64,000 nt of DNA from Lewinellaceae bacterium (GTDB lineage: Bacteria; Bacteroidota; Bacteroidia; Chitinophagales; Saprospiraceae), in contig JACJYO010000003.1 in assembly GCA_020636075.1 (NCBI GenBank), forward strand, positions 496,001 to 560,000. Reading direction: 5' to 3'. Shown here piece by piece: positions 16,336 through 25,345 of this stretch; positions within the stretch are counted from its first letter, which is position 1; each line of letters opens with the position of its first letter. The position numbers and the translations under genes are program-made. The notes under the pieces were generated by a model. The model saw only the letters and a list, made by a program, of their open reading frames with translations, was not told the DNA's origin and did no database searches.

Positions 16336-16555
16336 TACACTTGAACGCGAAAAAAAGGGACTGTATTCCGACCTTTACCACCCCCGCCCGATTTGTCCCT
16401 ACCCATCCTAATCATTTTGGCATGTTTTTGTCAGCATACCGGCAACTGTATGGTGACCTCATTTGTTTTTAACTGCATACGCTTCATTTTGGGTAATAAA
16501 CGCGATTTTTTCGCTGCCCGGTTGATCGGTGTACAAAGCCAACTTTATTTTGCTT

Positions 16556-17368
16556 ATGCTTCGTGCTGCTCTTCTTGACATGTACAACGGCGAATCCAAT
16601 CGCGGTATTCCCATGCTAAAATCGATGCTCGCCCGGTATGCCAATGTGCTCCGGTTTGATCATTTTGACGTACGTGCAAAAAATGAACTCCCCGACCTTT
16701 CCTACGATATTTATCTGTTTTCCGGTGGCCCGGGGGATCCGCTGGAAGAGGAGGGTACCTGGTTTAAACCGTTTTTCCGGTTGATAGAAGATTTGTGGCA
16801 ACTGAACGAAAAAACAGTGGAGAGCGATCAGAAAAAGCATGTTTTTTTTATTTGCCATTCTTTCCAGATGGCCTGTCACCATTTTGGTTTGGGTACGGTG
16901 AGTCAGCGGGCAAAAATGTCTTTTGGTACTTATCCCGTACATAAAACGCATTTTGGTAAGGAAGAGCCATTTTTTGAAGGCTTACCCGATCCGTTTTATA
17001 TTGCCGATTTCAGGCGCTTTCAGGTGCTCAAACCGAATCGGCAACGCTTCCATACCATGGAGGCAAAAATCCTGTGCCTGGAAACTTTAGCGCCGCATGT
17101 CCATGCCGAACGCGCCCTGATGGCTGTACGGTTTAGCCCGGAGATGTTTGGCACCCAGTTTCACCCGGAGGCGGATCCGGATGGTCTGCTGGAATATTTC
17201 AGAGACCCGGAGCGCAAAAAGTCTATTGTGGAGGAGCATGGTGAAGCGCGGTATTTTCGCATGATGCACGACCTGGCCAGCCCGTTGAAAATTCAACGGA
17301 CCTACGACACGATAATCCCAAATTTTCTGGAAAATGCAGTGGAACAACTCACGCTGTTGCCAGCCTGA
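16556..17368 (+). CDS. Class I glutamine amidotransferase-like protein
   Basis: The 270-residue protein has the GATase1 fold. An oxyanion segment 'LFSGGPGDP' lies near residue 55. The nucleophile Cys is in 'FFICHSFQMACHHFG', and the catalytic His is in 'GTQFHPEADPDG', with Glu two residues later. It therefore should release ammonia from glutamine or act as a gamma-glutamyl hydrolase-like enzyme. The synthetase domain of GMP synthase is absent, so it is a stand-alone GuaA-N-like protein whose partner is not evident. The ATG at 16556 gives the usual N-terminus 'LRAALLDMYNGE'. A GTG at 16529 is a less likely start. It converges with the FecR gene 24 bp away. Confidence 0.85.
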   Translation: MLRAALLDMYNGESNRGIPMLKSMLARYANVLRFDHFDVRAKNELPDLSYDIYLFSGGPGDPLEEEGTWFKPFFRLIEDLWQLNEKTVESDQKKHVFFICHSFQMACHHFGLGTVSQRAKMSFGTYPVHKTHFGKEEPFFEGLPDPFYIADFRRFQVLKPNRQRFHTMEAKILCLETLAPHVHAERALMAVRFSPEMFGTQFHPEADPDGLLEYFRDPERKKSIVEEHGEARYFRMMHDLASPLKIQRTYDTIIPNFLENAVEQLTLLPA

Positions 17369-17392
17369 AGAAATCTTTGAAAAACAAAACCG

Positions 17393-18325
17393 TTAATCTT
17401 CCTGCACCTTTTTCCGGATCAGTACTTTCCGGCCTTCCACTTCATACTGCAAGCCCAACGGCTCGCATATCATCCGCAGTGCATAAGGTAGATCGTGGTG
17501 AATAAACACCCCACTGAACCGGCGACCTTCGATCCCGGAGGCGCTGATGGAAATATTGTACTGGCGTTCCAGTTCGGCAAACACCTCGTACACCGGCGAG
17601 TCGGCAAAGCGGCTTTCACCCTGCATCCACGATGGCCAGGGGTCGACAATGGCCTCCAGGGGCGCCCACAAACCACCCCGGGCGCTGGAGCGCTGTCCGG
17701 CGCGCAGCGCCTGTTTGATCCCCTTGTCGGTGGAAGCCTGGACCAGGCCGGTGTAACAGGCCACATCAAAACCGCTGCCGCGGTATTTCACTGTAAACGA
17801 AGTGCCGAGCACCTTCACCGTGCCGGATACTGTTTCTACCACAAAGGGCGCCAGCCCTTTTTTAACTTGAAAAAACGCTTCGCCGAGCAGCCTTACCCGG
17901 CGCTCGGTGGCCCAGTTTCCGGGAACGATTTCGACCGAAGAAACTGCATTCAGGCGCACCGTGGAGCCATCGGGTAATTCCACTGTTTTTTGTTCGCCAA
18001 TAGCCGTAGCAGAAATGGAAGGACCGGTAGGCGCCGGTTGGAAAACAGTCCAAACCAGTAAAACCAGGGAGAGCACTGCAGCGCCGCCAACCAACCACCA
18101 GAGGATGCGCAATCTGGAGTTATTGTCAACAGCTTCTGCGGCAGGAATGCGACCCAGGAGATCTTGTATTTCCGAATCGGACAAACTCTGAGGTTCCCTG
18201 AGACCCAGCAAACGCCGTAATACAGGAAAGTAAGGATGCCGTTCAACAACCTGGCGGTCGGCATCGGAAAGGTCGCCTTTAAACCAGCGGGCGAAGAGCG
18301 CATTATGGCGGAATGCGTTTTCCAT
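17393..18325 (-). CDS. FecR-family anti-sigma regulator (FecR + DUF4974)
   Basis: The 310-residue protein has a cytoplasmic N-terminus (about 1-70), one transmembrane helix (about 73-93, 'ILWWLVGGAAVLSLVLLVW'), and a periplasmic FecR domain (about 105-205) with 'LPDGSTVRLNAVSSVEI' and 'VRLLGEAFFQV'. A C-terminal DUF4974 domain follows (about 235-305, 'GRRFSGVFIHHDLPYALRMI' area). Such proteins receive a signal from a TonB-dependent transducer and control an ECF sigma factor. No sigma-factor or receptor gene is adjacent on this strand, so its partner must be elsewhere. The divergent neighbour is the DUF1800 gene. Confidence 0.9.
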   Translation of the reverse strand: MENAFRHNALFARWFKGDLSDADRQVVERHPYFPVLRRLLGLREPQSLSDSEIQDLLGRIPAAEAVDNNSRLRILWWLVGGAAVLSLVLLVWTVFQPAPTGPSISATAIGEQKTVELPDGSTVRLNAVSSVEIVPGNWATERRVRLLGEAFFQVKKGLAPFVVETVSGTVKVLGTSFTVKYRGSGFDVACYTGLVQASTDKGIKQALRAGQRSSARGGLWAPLEAIVDPWPSWMQGESRFADSPVYEVFAELERQYNISISASGIEGRRFSGVFIHHDLPYALRMICEPLGLQYEVEGRKVLIRKKVQED

Positions 18326-18427
18326 CTTTGGATTTTCTTAACGAAAATTAAGAGAATAAATTTTACTTGTACGTATTCTGTCGGTCTAACCGCACGTTAA
18401 ATGCACTGAACCAAACACACCAGGCCT

Positions 18428-20146
18428 ATGAGTCATTTAGACAGACGTACCTTTTTAGCCCTCGGTAAAAAAACCGCCCGCCCTACCCAAACCATTACCG
18501 ACCAAACACTTGTACCCATCCCCGCTGCCCTGGAAGCCAAAATGGCAGCACGGGCAGCAAGCCCACCCACTTCTGGCTTGGCGCCCTATTCCGGCCCCTG
18601 GACGAAGGCTGAAGTGCTCCATCTACTGCGGCGTACGCTCTTTGGCCCGGTCAAGGCCGATGTGGATTATTTCCTTGGTAAAACCATGGAAGCCGCCGTA
18701 GACGAAATTCTCAATACGCCTTATGTTGCCCCTCCGGAACCGGTTAACGACTACAATAACCCAAACTATACCGATCCCACTGTTCCTTTCGGTCAAAGTT
18801 TCCTGAATGCACCTTACGAGCCCGGCGGCGAATTCTATCGCCTCGAAAGTGTACGGGCTTGGTGGATCCGGCAAATGCTGAACAGCGGCCGTAGCATCCG
18901 CGAGAAAATGACGCTGTTCTGGTACAACCACATTCCTGTCCAGTTTACGGAAGCGCCATTCGGCAGCATGCTTTATCGGTATAACAAACTTTACCGCGAG
19001 CAAGCCCTGGGAAATTTCAAAACCATGATGCGGGCGATCACCCTCGACCCGGCCATGTTGATTTACCTCAACGGTTACCTCAATGCAGCATCGGCGCCCG
19101 ACGAGAACTACGCCCGTGAAATCCAGGAACTTTTCGTCATTGGCAAAGACCTTCCCGACCATTTCACCGAAGACGATGTCAAAGCCGCTGCCCGCCTGCT
19201 CACCGGCTGGCGTACCGATGGTTTCACCACCTATTTTTTTGCTACGGAACATGATATCGGCGACAAGCAGTTTTCCGCCTTTTATGGCAACCGCCTGATC
19301 AAAGGCCCGGGCCAGATTGACCCCAACGCCGGCGCCGCCGAACTGGATGAATTTCTCGACATGCTGTTTGATCATCCCGAGGCTGCCCGTTATGTGTGCC
19401 GCAAATTGTATCGCTTTTTTGTCTACCACGAAATCGATGCGCAAACCGAGCAGAATGTTATTGAGCCGCTGGCGCAAATTTTCCGCAACAACAACTACGA
19501 CATTCTTCCGGTGCTCGATGTACTGTTCAAAAGCGAGCATTTTTTTGATGTGCTCAACCGCGGGGCAGTGATCAAGAGCCCGGTGGATATGGTCGTCGGG
19601 CTATTCAAACTCTTCGGCGTTACCCTGCCCGGCAATGCCGATTTGCTCGACAACTTTGCCATCAGCCTGCAAATGGGCGTGCGCATGGCCGACATGCTGC
19701 AACAGCCCGGCGATCCGCCCAATGTGGCAGGCTGGCAGGCGTATTATCAAAAACCGTTTTTGGATAAATTGTGGATCAACACCGCCACGCTTCCCGAGCG
19801 CGGCAGGTTTACCGACACCATGGTGTTTGCCGGAATTTTCGGCTTTAACAACCGCGCGGTGATCGACCCGTTGGCCTGGGCAAGCACGCTCAGCGACCCT
19901 GCTGACCTGAACACGCTGATCGACGAATCGCTCGACCTGCTGTTTGGGCTGCCGGTTTCGCAAACCGTGAAGAACTCGTTCAAGCCCATTTTGCTTTCAG
20001 GCTTGCCCAACGATTCCTACTGGACGATAGCCTGGGAACTCTGGGAAGCAAACCCGGGCGATCAGATGCTCGCCGGGGCTGTACGCACACGCCTTCAGGC
20101 TTACTTGTACCGGGTGCTTCAAATCGAGGAAACACACCTGATTTGA
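18428..20146 (+). CDS. DUF1800 family protein
   Basis: A 572-residue protein with a start 'SHLDRRTFLALGKK', which looks like the remnant of a twin-arginine-type signal without a clear hydrophobic core. The DUF1800 domain fills the rest. Typical elements are 'LHLLRRTLFGP' near residue 62, 'SIREKMTLFWYNHI', 'YAREIQELFVIGK' and 'DVKAAARLLTGWR'. 'PPNVAGWQAYY' is near the end. DUF1800 proteins are almost always encoded next to a DUF1501 protein, as here, and the pair is thought to be exported. The biochemical function is unknown. The stop is 50 bp before the DUF1501 start, so they are one operon. Confidence 0.93.
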   Translation: MSHLDRRTFLALGKKTARPTQTITDQTLVPIPAALEAKMAARAASPPTSGLAPYSGPWTKAEVLHLLRRTLFGPVKADVDYFLGKTMEAAVDEILNTPYVAPPEPVNDYNNPNYTDPTVPFGQSFLNAPYEPGGEFYRLESVRAWWIRQMLNSGRSIREKMTLFWYNHIPVQFTEAPFGSMLYRYNKLYREQALGNFKTMMRAITLDPAMLIYLNGYLNAASAPDENYAREIQELFVIGKDLPDHFTEDDVKAAARLLTGWRTDGFTTYFFATEHDIGDKQFSAFYGNRLIKGPGQIDPNAGAAELDEFLDMLFDHPEAARYVCRKLYRFFVYHEIDAQTEQNVIEPLAQIFRNNNYDILPVLDVLFKSEHFFDVLNRGAVIKSPVDMVVGLFKLFGVTLPGNADLLDNFAISLQMGVRMADMLQQPGDPPNVAGWQAYYQKPFLDKLWINTATLPERGRFTDTMVFAGIFGFNNRAVIDPLAWASTLSDPADLNTLIDESLDLLFGLPVSQTVKNSFKPILLSGLPNDSYWTIAWELWEANPGDQMLAGAVRTRLQAYLYRVLQIEETHLI

Positions 20147-20196
20147 TCCGCGGTGCGCCGGTTGAAATCCACATTTTTTTCAAAAACTATTCAAGC

Positions 20197-21780
20197 ATGA
20201 AACGCCGAAATTTTCTGAAAAATATAAGTGCCGGGGTGGCAATTCCATCGCTGGTAAATGGTTTTGGGGTGCGGGCATTTGCAACCAATCCGTTCGCAAA
20301 CTTTATGGAAGGCCTGAGCACCGACACCGATCATGTGCTGGTGGTCATCCAACTCGAAGGGGGCAACGACGGACTGGGTACCCTGGTGCCGCTCGACCAG
20401 TACGATAATTTGTACAATGGCCGGGAAAATGTGCTCCTTCCCGAGAACAAACTCCTGCCGCTCACCAATGCGCTCACCCTGGGAATGCACCCTGCACTCA
20501 GCGGCCTGCACGACCTGTACAACGATGGTCAGGTGCGCATTGTACAAAACGTAGGCTACCCCAACCCCAGCCTGAGCCACTTCCGGGCTACGGACATCTG
20601 GATGTCGGGTTCGGATGCCAATGAATATTTCCCCAACGGTTGGGCAGGCCGGTACCTGGCCTATGAATATCCCAACTTTCCAATCAATTACCCAAACACC
20701 AATATGCCGCACCCGCTGGCCATCGAAATCGGCAACTCCATGTCGCTGAGCCTCATGGGTCCGCAAACAGGCATGGGTTTCGTGATCCCCAGCACCGGTG
20801 ATTTTTACAACCTCCTCGCCGGCGTTCAAGACCCGGCGCCCAACACTCCGGCAGGCGAACAACTGGCCTACATCCGGCTGATCGCCCAGCAATCCAGGGT
20901 GTATGCCCAAGCCATCATTGATGCCTCCAATGCCATTGCAGATCAAAAAACATATCCGGATACGCCCCTGGCTGCTAAACTCAAGGTGGTTTCCCGGCTG
21001 ATTGCCGGCGGTATGAAAACGCGTATGTATGTGGTCAGTATCGGCGGTTTTGATACGCACGACGAACAGGTGGACCCCGACGATCATACCCTGGGTATCC
21101 ATGCCGGATTGTTGAAACAACTCGGCGATGCCATCAAGGCCTTCACCGATGACCTGAATTATCTCGGCACCGCCGACCGGGTGGTGGGCATGACATTTTC
21201 CGAGTTTGGCCGCCGGATTACCAGCAATGCCAGTGGCGGTACCGACCACGGCGAAGCTGCACCGATGATCCTTTTCGGAAAATCTGTTTCGGGTGGTGTG
21301 ACCGGTTCAAATCCGCAGATCCCGCAGTCGCCCACGGTGTTTGATAACCTGCCCATGGAATATGATTTCCGCTCGGTGTATGCCTCGGTGTTGCGCGATT
21401 GGTTTTGCGTACCGCAAGACGACATTCCGGGGATTTTACTGCACGACCTGCCCTATATTGATCTCTTCAAGGCCAGTGTGCCCTGTGTGTCTACGGCCAT
21501 ACACGATGCCAACCAAACCGCCGGGATGTCCCTGCTCAATTGCTGGCCCAACCCGGTGCGCGATACCCTGACACTGGAGTATCAGACTGCCGGCGGTATT
21601 GCTGTGGTGCAAATTCTGGATGCTTCGGGAAAAATTGTGGCTACGCCTGTGAATACCTGGCAACCCAAAGGCACTTATCAGGAAAGCTGGAATACAGCAG
21701 ATCTGCCGCCAGGCACTTATTTCTGCCGTTTTGTAAATGAAAGCAGGCAGCAAACGAAGATGGTGGTAAAAGTGCAATAA
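20197..21780 (+). CDS. DUF1501 family protein with T9SS sorting domain
   Basis: The 527-residue product begins 'MKRRNFLKNISAGVAIPSLV', a Tat-like signal (though RR is followed by NFLK). The DUF1501 core follows, with 'VIQLEGGNDGLGTLVPLD', 'GGFDTHDEQ', 'MTFSEFGRRITSNASGGTDHG' and 'GDGEAAPMILFG'-like strand (GEAAPMILFG). DUF1501 is related to the alkaline-phosphatase/sulfatase fold, and the Asp/His-rich motifs may bind metal. The last 80 residues form a type A T9SS C-terminal domain ('NCWPNPVRDTLTLEY', 'LPPGTYFCRF'). This indicates export across the outer membrane and surface attachment or release. The frame is open upstream to 20143, but the ATG at 20197 starts the signal. Confidence 0.93.
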   Translation: MKRRNFLKNISAGVAIPSLVNGFGVRAFATNPFANFMEGLSTDTDHVLVVIQLEGGNDGLGTLVPLDQYDNLYNGRENVLLPENKLLPLTNALTLGMHPALSGLHDLYNDGQVRIVQNVGYPNPSLSHFRATDIWMSGSDANEYFPNGWAGRYLAYEYPNFPINYPNTNMPHPLAIEIGNSMSLSLMGPQTGMGFVIPSTGDFYNLLAGVQDPAPNTPAGEQLAYIRLIAQQSRVYAQAIIDASNAIADQKTYPDTPLAAKLKVVSRLIAGGMKTRMYVVSIGGFDTHDEQVDPDDHTLGIHAGLLKQLGDAIKAFTDDLNYLGTADRVVGMTFSEFGRRITSNASGGTDHGEAAPMILFGKSVSGGVTGSNPQIPQSPTVFDNLPMEYDFRSVYASVLRDWFCVPQDDIPGILLHDLPYIDLFKASVPCVSTAIHDANQTAGMSLLNCWPNPVRDTLTLEYQTAGGIAVVQILDASGKIVATPVNTWQPKGTYQESWNTADLPPGTYFCRFVNESRQQTKMVVKVQ

Positions 21781-21799
21781 CAGTTGCGGTTGAAAAATG

Positions 21800-21839
21800 A
21801 AGTCCGCGTCGCAAACAAGTTGGGACGCGGACTTTTTTA
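21800..21839 (+). terminator. Terminator of the DUF1800-DUF1501 operon
   Basis: An 11-bp perfect stem (AAGTCCGCGTC / GACGCGGACTT) with a 13-nt loop is followed by a T run, 20 bp after the DUF1501 stop. It may serve both directions, as the SPFH gene converges from the right. Confidence 0.93.
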
Positions 21840-21886
21840 TTCGACTACTTGCCGGGGGCACGGATTATAGAGCCTCCAACATCCAT

Positions 21887-22807
21887 TTACTTTCCATCCA
21901 ATACTTTAATCTGGTTCATCGCCATCAGTTCCTTCAGTGTTTTTTGCATGCCGTCGACCGAACCATCCAGGAAAATAATGTTGCCCTGGCCATGTTCGGT
22001 AAAGTTTTTAATGGCTTCTGTCCACATCGAAAACAGGATGAAGGAAGCGTCGAGTTGAGCGTCGCGCATTTCTTTGGCGGCATGGCCGACGCCTTTGGCC
22101 ACTTCTTCGCGGAACAAGGCCACTGCCTGCCCGCGCATCCGGGCTGCTTCACGCTCGGCCTCTGCCGATATTTTGATGGAATTCCCTTCGGCTTCTGCCG
22201 CTTTGGTTTTGGTGATAAGCAGGGCCTGGCCCTCGTTTTCAGCTGCGGCTTTCAGGTTGTTGGAAGCCACTACCTTCGACATGGAACGCAGTACCTCATC
22301 GTCGAAGGTGATGTCGTTGATCTGCAGGTCGAGCAGGTGGAAGCCCCATTCTTCCAGCATATGGTCCACGTTGATCTTCACCGCCTCGGTGATCTCGCGA
22401 CGCAGGCCCAGGATCTCGGCCTGGCGTTTGGTGGCCACATAGGCCCGGATACTGCCTTCAACGGTGCGCGACAGCGTTGCCATAAAATCGCGGTCGCTGA
22501 CAAATTTAAACGCCACATTCTGGATCGTTTCCTCGCGGGCATCCAATACGGAAAATAACAACAGTGAGGTAAAATGCACATTGGCCTGGTCGACAGTAAC
22601 AGCCTGGAAATTGAGTTCAACTGCCCGGTTTTGAATCGAAATGCGTTTGAAAATACGTTCGAAAACGGGAATTCTGAAGTTGAGACCCGGCCGCAAAGTG
22701 CGGCTGTATTTGCCAAAAATAGTGGTTACAGCCACCGTGCCCTGGCCAACAGTCACAATGCTGAGTGCAATGGCAAGAACAAGTAAAACAGGAAGAAAAA
22801 GTTCCAT
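21887..22807 (-). CDS. SPFH/Band 7 (stomatin-like) membrane protein
   Basis: The 306-residue protein has an N-terminal membrane anchor (about 2-22), an SPFH domain (about 25-190) and an Ala/Glu-rich coiled coil (about 190-240, 'KAAAENEGQALLITKTKAAEAEG' region). Such proteins form ring-like oligomers in the inner membrane and organise membrane microdomains or control proteases such as FtsH. No NfeD-type partner gene is adjacent. The closest subfamily cannot be fixed by eye; HflK/HflC, stomatin and flotillin-like members are all possible. The C-terminal helix after the coiled coil ('FILFSMWTEAIKNF') is unusual in detail. Confidence 0.88.
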   Translation of the reverse strand: MELFLPVLLVLAIALSIVTVGQGTVAVTTIFGKYSRTLRPGLNFRIPVFERIFKRISIQNRAVELNFQAVTVDQANVHFTSLLLFSVLDAREETIQNVAFKFVSDRDFMATLSRTVEGSIRAYVATKRQAEILGLRREITEAVKINVDHMLEEWGFHLLDLQINDITFDDEVLRSMSKVVASNNLKAAAENEGQALLITKTKAAEAEGNSIKISAEAEREAARMRGQAVALFREEVAKGVGHAAKEMRDAQLDASFILFSMWTEAIKNFTEHGQGNIIFLDGSVDGMQKTLKELMAMNQIKVLDGK

Positions 22808-23030
22808 AAAAAGTGAGTTAGGTTTTGAAAATGTGTTTTGGGAGAAGCATCCGGTTAATTACTACTGGTCAATTTTTCACAATAAGACCGCCGCACTCGA
22901 AGAAGAGGATGTGGAAAATTCGGTGTCATTGTAACGTAAAATTCAGCAGCAAATCTTTCTGCATTTCTTTTCCCCGCCAAATGCCAACGGCATAAGCCCT
23001 ATTTTTACCGACAAAATCGGAATTTCCACC

Positions 23031-25337
23031 ATGAATTTTCATAAAATCTGTTTCTGCTTCGGCATCCTCCTCTTTTCTGCCAACACCCGGGCGCAGGAAA
23101 TACGCGGTACGGTGCGCGATGCTGACACCGGTGGCCCGCTGGATGGCGTCAGTATTAGCATCGGAAAAACACCGGACATCGACCACCTGGCTATCACTAC
23201 CGATGCTGCCGGACAGTTTTTTACCGATGCCCTGCCGCCCGGAACCTACCTGTGCTTTTTTACACGAGAAGGCTACGAGCCCCTGCTGATCCCGGAAGTG
23301 CGCATCGCTTCAGGAAAAGAAACCGTATTGGAGGTCGCCTTGCGCGCCGCTTCAACCGAACTACCAAATGTGACGATCAAAGCCACACCTGCCGACCGCC
23401 GGGCCTTGCAGGCACTGGGCGAAATTCCACTGACCCGCGAACAAACGCAGCGCTTCCCCGCTACCTTTTTCGACCCTGCCCGGCTGGCGCTGGCCTACCC
23501 CGGTGTGGCCAACACCGACGACCAGGCTAATGGCCTGAGCGTGCGCGGCAACAGCCCTGCCAGCCTGCACTGGCGCCTTGAAGGCCTCGATATCGTAAAC
23601 CCCAACCACCTGCCCAATGCCGGCACACTCGGCGACCGGCCCACTACCTCAAGCGGTGGTGTGCTGCTGTTCTCCGCCCAGTTGCTCGACAATTCCTCCC
23701 TGATTACCGGCGCCTTCCCGGCGGGTTATGGCGAAGCCCTGGGCGGCATTATGGACATCGGCTGGCGACAAGGCAACAACAGCCGGCACGAGTTCACAGC
23801 CCAGGCCGGCTTGCTCGGCCTCGATATTGCTGCTGAAGGCCCGCTGAGTAAAAAACAAGGCCACGCCTACCTGGCCAACTACCGCTATTCCACCGTTGGT
23901 TTGCTCGGCGAAATGGGCGTTTCCTTCGGTGGTGAAACGATCAGTTTTCAGGATTTCTCGCTCAAACTGGATTTTGCCGGGAAAAACGGTGGTCACTGGT
24001 CGGTATTCGGCGTCGGCGGGATTAGCAAAAACACCTTCGAACCGGACCGGGACAGTACAGCAGTCGAAGTGTTCAAAGACCTGCTCGACATCGACTACAA
24101 ATCGAAAACAGGCATTTTCGGCGCTTCGCATTGGGCGCCCATTGGCCAGAAAACCTCGTATAAAATTGCCGCTGCTGTTTCTGCCCAAAGCAACGACCGG
24201 GATTCCCGCTTTTGGGCTGATGGTACCCATTTTGAACAAGATGAAATGAACGAGGAGAAATGGTCAGGTTCGGTGCTCGCCACACACCAGTTCAACGCTA
24301 AAAACCGGCTGCAGGCCGGCGCCATGATCAACCGCCAGTTTTTCAAAACCGATGCAACCTATCAGTTCCAAGCGCAGGAGCGGATTGACCGTTCGTACTG
24401 GACCTACCAGCCCTGGCTGAGCTATTCGTGGAGCAGCAGCAGTTCAAAAACGCAAGTACAGGCTGGCCTGCACAGTTTGATTTTTCCCCTGCAAAACCGC
24501 ACCAGCGTCGAACCCCGCCTGCTCCTCACACAGATTTTGAATGAACACCACCGGCTAAGTCTGGCCGCGGTGAAGTACAGCCAGGTTGCCTCGCTGTGGA
24601 TTCGGGAGCAACCCGACCTGACCGAAGCCTGGCAACTCAGCCTTCGGCACAGCTGGAACGCCGCAGAAGTGTGGAGTTTCCGCTCGGCGTTGTACTGGCA
24701 ACGGATTGACAAAGCGGCGGTATCGTCCGATGGGCGTGATGCCTTTTCGATGCTCAACGTGAGCGAGGGCCCACTCACAGCACCCAGCTTTGCCTACACC
24801 GGCCTGGGCGAAAACAAGGGGCTCGAACTAACTGCCGAACGCTACCTGAGCGGCGGCTGGTTTTTACTGGTCAATACCTCCATTTTCGATTCCCGGTACC
24901 AGGGCAGCGACGGCGTTTGGCGCGCCAGCCGCTGGGACCTGAGCCACATCGCCAACCTGACGGCCGGTAAGGAATGGCAGCGCGACCAGTGGCCCGAACG
25001 CCTGCGTGCTTTCGGGTTCAATGGGCGGATTACCTGGGCCGGTGGTCAACGCGCAGCGCCCGTCGACGAGGCAGCTTCGGCAGCAGCGCAAGCCACGGTG
25101 TACGATCTCTCGAACGGTTATACGGAACAGCTCCCCGACTTCCTGCGCCTCGACCTGCGCGTGTACTGGCGGCGCAACATTGGCAAGCTGCGCAACAGCA
25201 TATTTGCCATGGATTTTCAGAATGTGTCGATCCGGAAAAATGTGGCTTACCGGTATTACGACGCCTATACCGGCAAGGTGGAAACGAAAGAGCAACTGGG
25301 CCTGGTGCCGAATTTGAGCTGGCGGCTGGAGTTTTGA
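23031..25337 (+). CDS. TonB-dependent receptor with carboxypeptidase-like N-domain
   Basis: The 768-residue protein has a signal peptide (about 1-21, ending near 'NTRAQ') and a carboxypeptidase-regulatory-like beta domain (about 22-105, 'IRGTVRDADTGGPLDGVSI'). A plug domain follows (about 110-240) with 'FFDPARLALAYPGVANTDDQ', 'GLSVRGNSPASLHWRLEGLD' and 'GAFPAGYGEALGG'. The rest is a 22-strand-type barrel with aromatic-rich strands, ending in 'LSWRLEF'. Such receptors import large or scarce substrates with energy from TonB. The substrate is unknown; no SusD gene is adjacent, so it is not a Sus-type glycan system. The barrel is on the short side for the family. Confidence 0.92.
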   Translation: MNFHKICFCFGILLFSANTRAQEIRGTVRDADTGGPLDGVSISIGKTPDIDHLAITTDAAGQFFTDALPPGTYLCFFTREGYEPLLIPEVRIASGKETVLEVALRAASTELPNVTIKATPADRRALQALGEIPLTREQTQRFPATFFDPARLALAYPGVANTDDQANGLSVRGNSPASLHWRLEGLDIVNPNHLPNAGTLGDRPTTSSGGVLLFSAQLLDNSSLITGAFPAGYGEALGGIMDIGWRQGNNSRHEFTAQAGLLGLDIAAEGPLSKKQGHAYLANYRYSTVGLLGEMGVSFGGETISFQDFSLKLDFAGKNGGHWSVFGVGGISKNTFEPDRDSTAVEVFKDLLDIDYKSKTGIFGASHWAPIGQKTSYKIAAAVSAQSNDRDSRFWADGTHFEQDEMNEEKWSGSVLATHQFNAKNRLQAGAMINRQFFKTDATYQFQAQERIDRSYWTYQPWLSYSWSSSSSKTQVQAGLHSLIFPLQNRTSVEPRLLLTQILNEHHRLSLAAVKYSQVASLWIREQPDLTEAWQLSLRHSWNAAEVWSFRSALYWQRIDKAAVSSDGRDAFSMLNVSEGPLTAPSFAYTGLGENKGLELTAERYLSGGWFLLVNTSIFDSRYQGSDGVWRASRWDLSHIANLTAGKEWQRDQWPERLRAFGFNGRITWAGGQRAAPVDEAASAAAQATVYDLSNGYTEQLPDFLRLDLRVYWRRNIGKLRNSIFAMDFQNVSIRKNVAYRYYDAYTGKVETKEQLGLVPNLSWRLEF

Positions 25338-25345
25338 GTGCTCAC

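Noticed and set aside
16393..16578. Small hydrophobic frame upstream of the amidotransferase gene
   Set aside because: It begins with a TTG, overlaps the next gene in another frame and has no promoter box.
4827..17393. FecR protein and ECF sigma factor as one regulatory pair
   Set aside because: They lie over 12 kb apart, and the sigma gene has its own likely membrane partner directly downstream.
23031..25337. Sus-type glycan uptake locus
   Set aside because: The TonB receptor has no SusD gene beside it, and the GH92 gene lies 8 kb away on the other strand.
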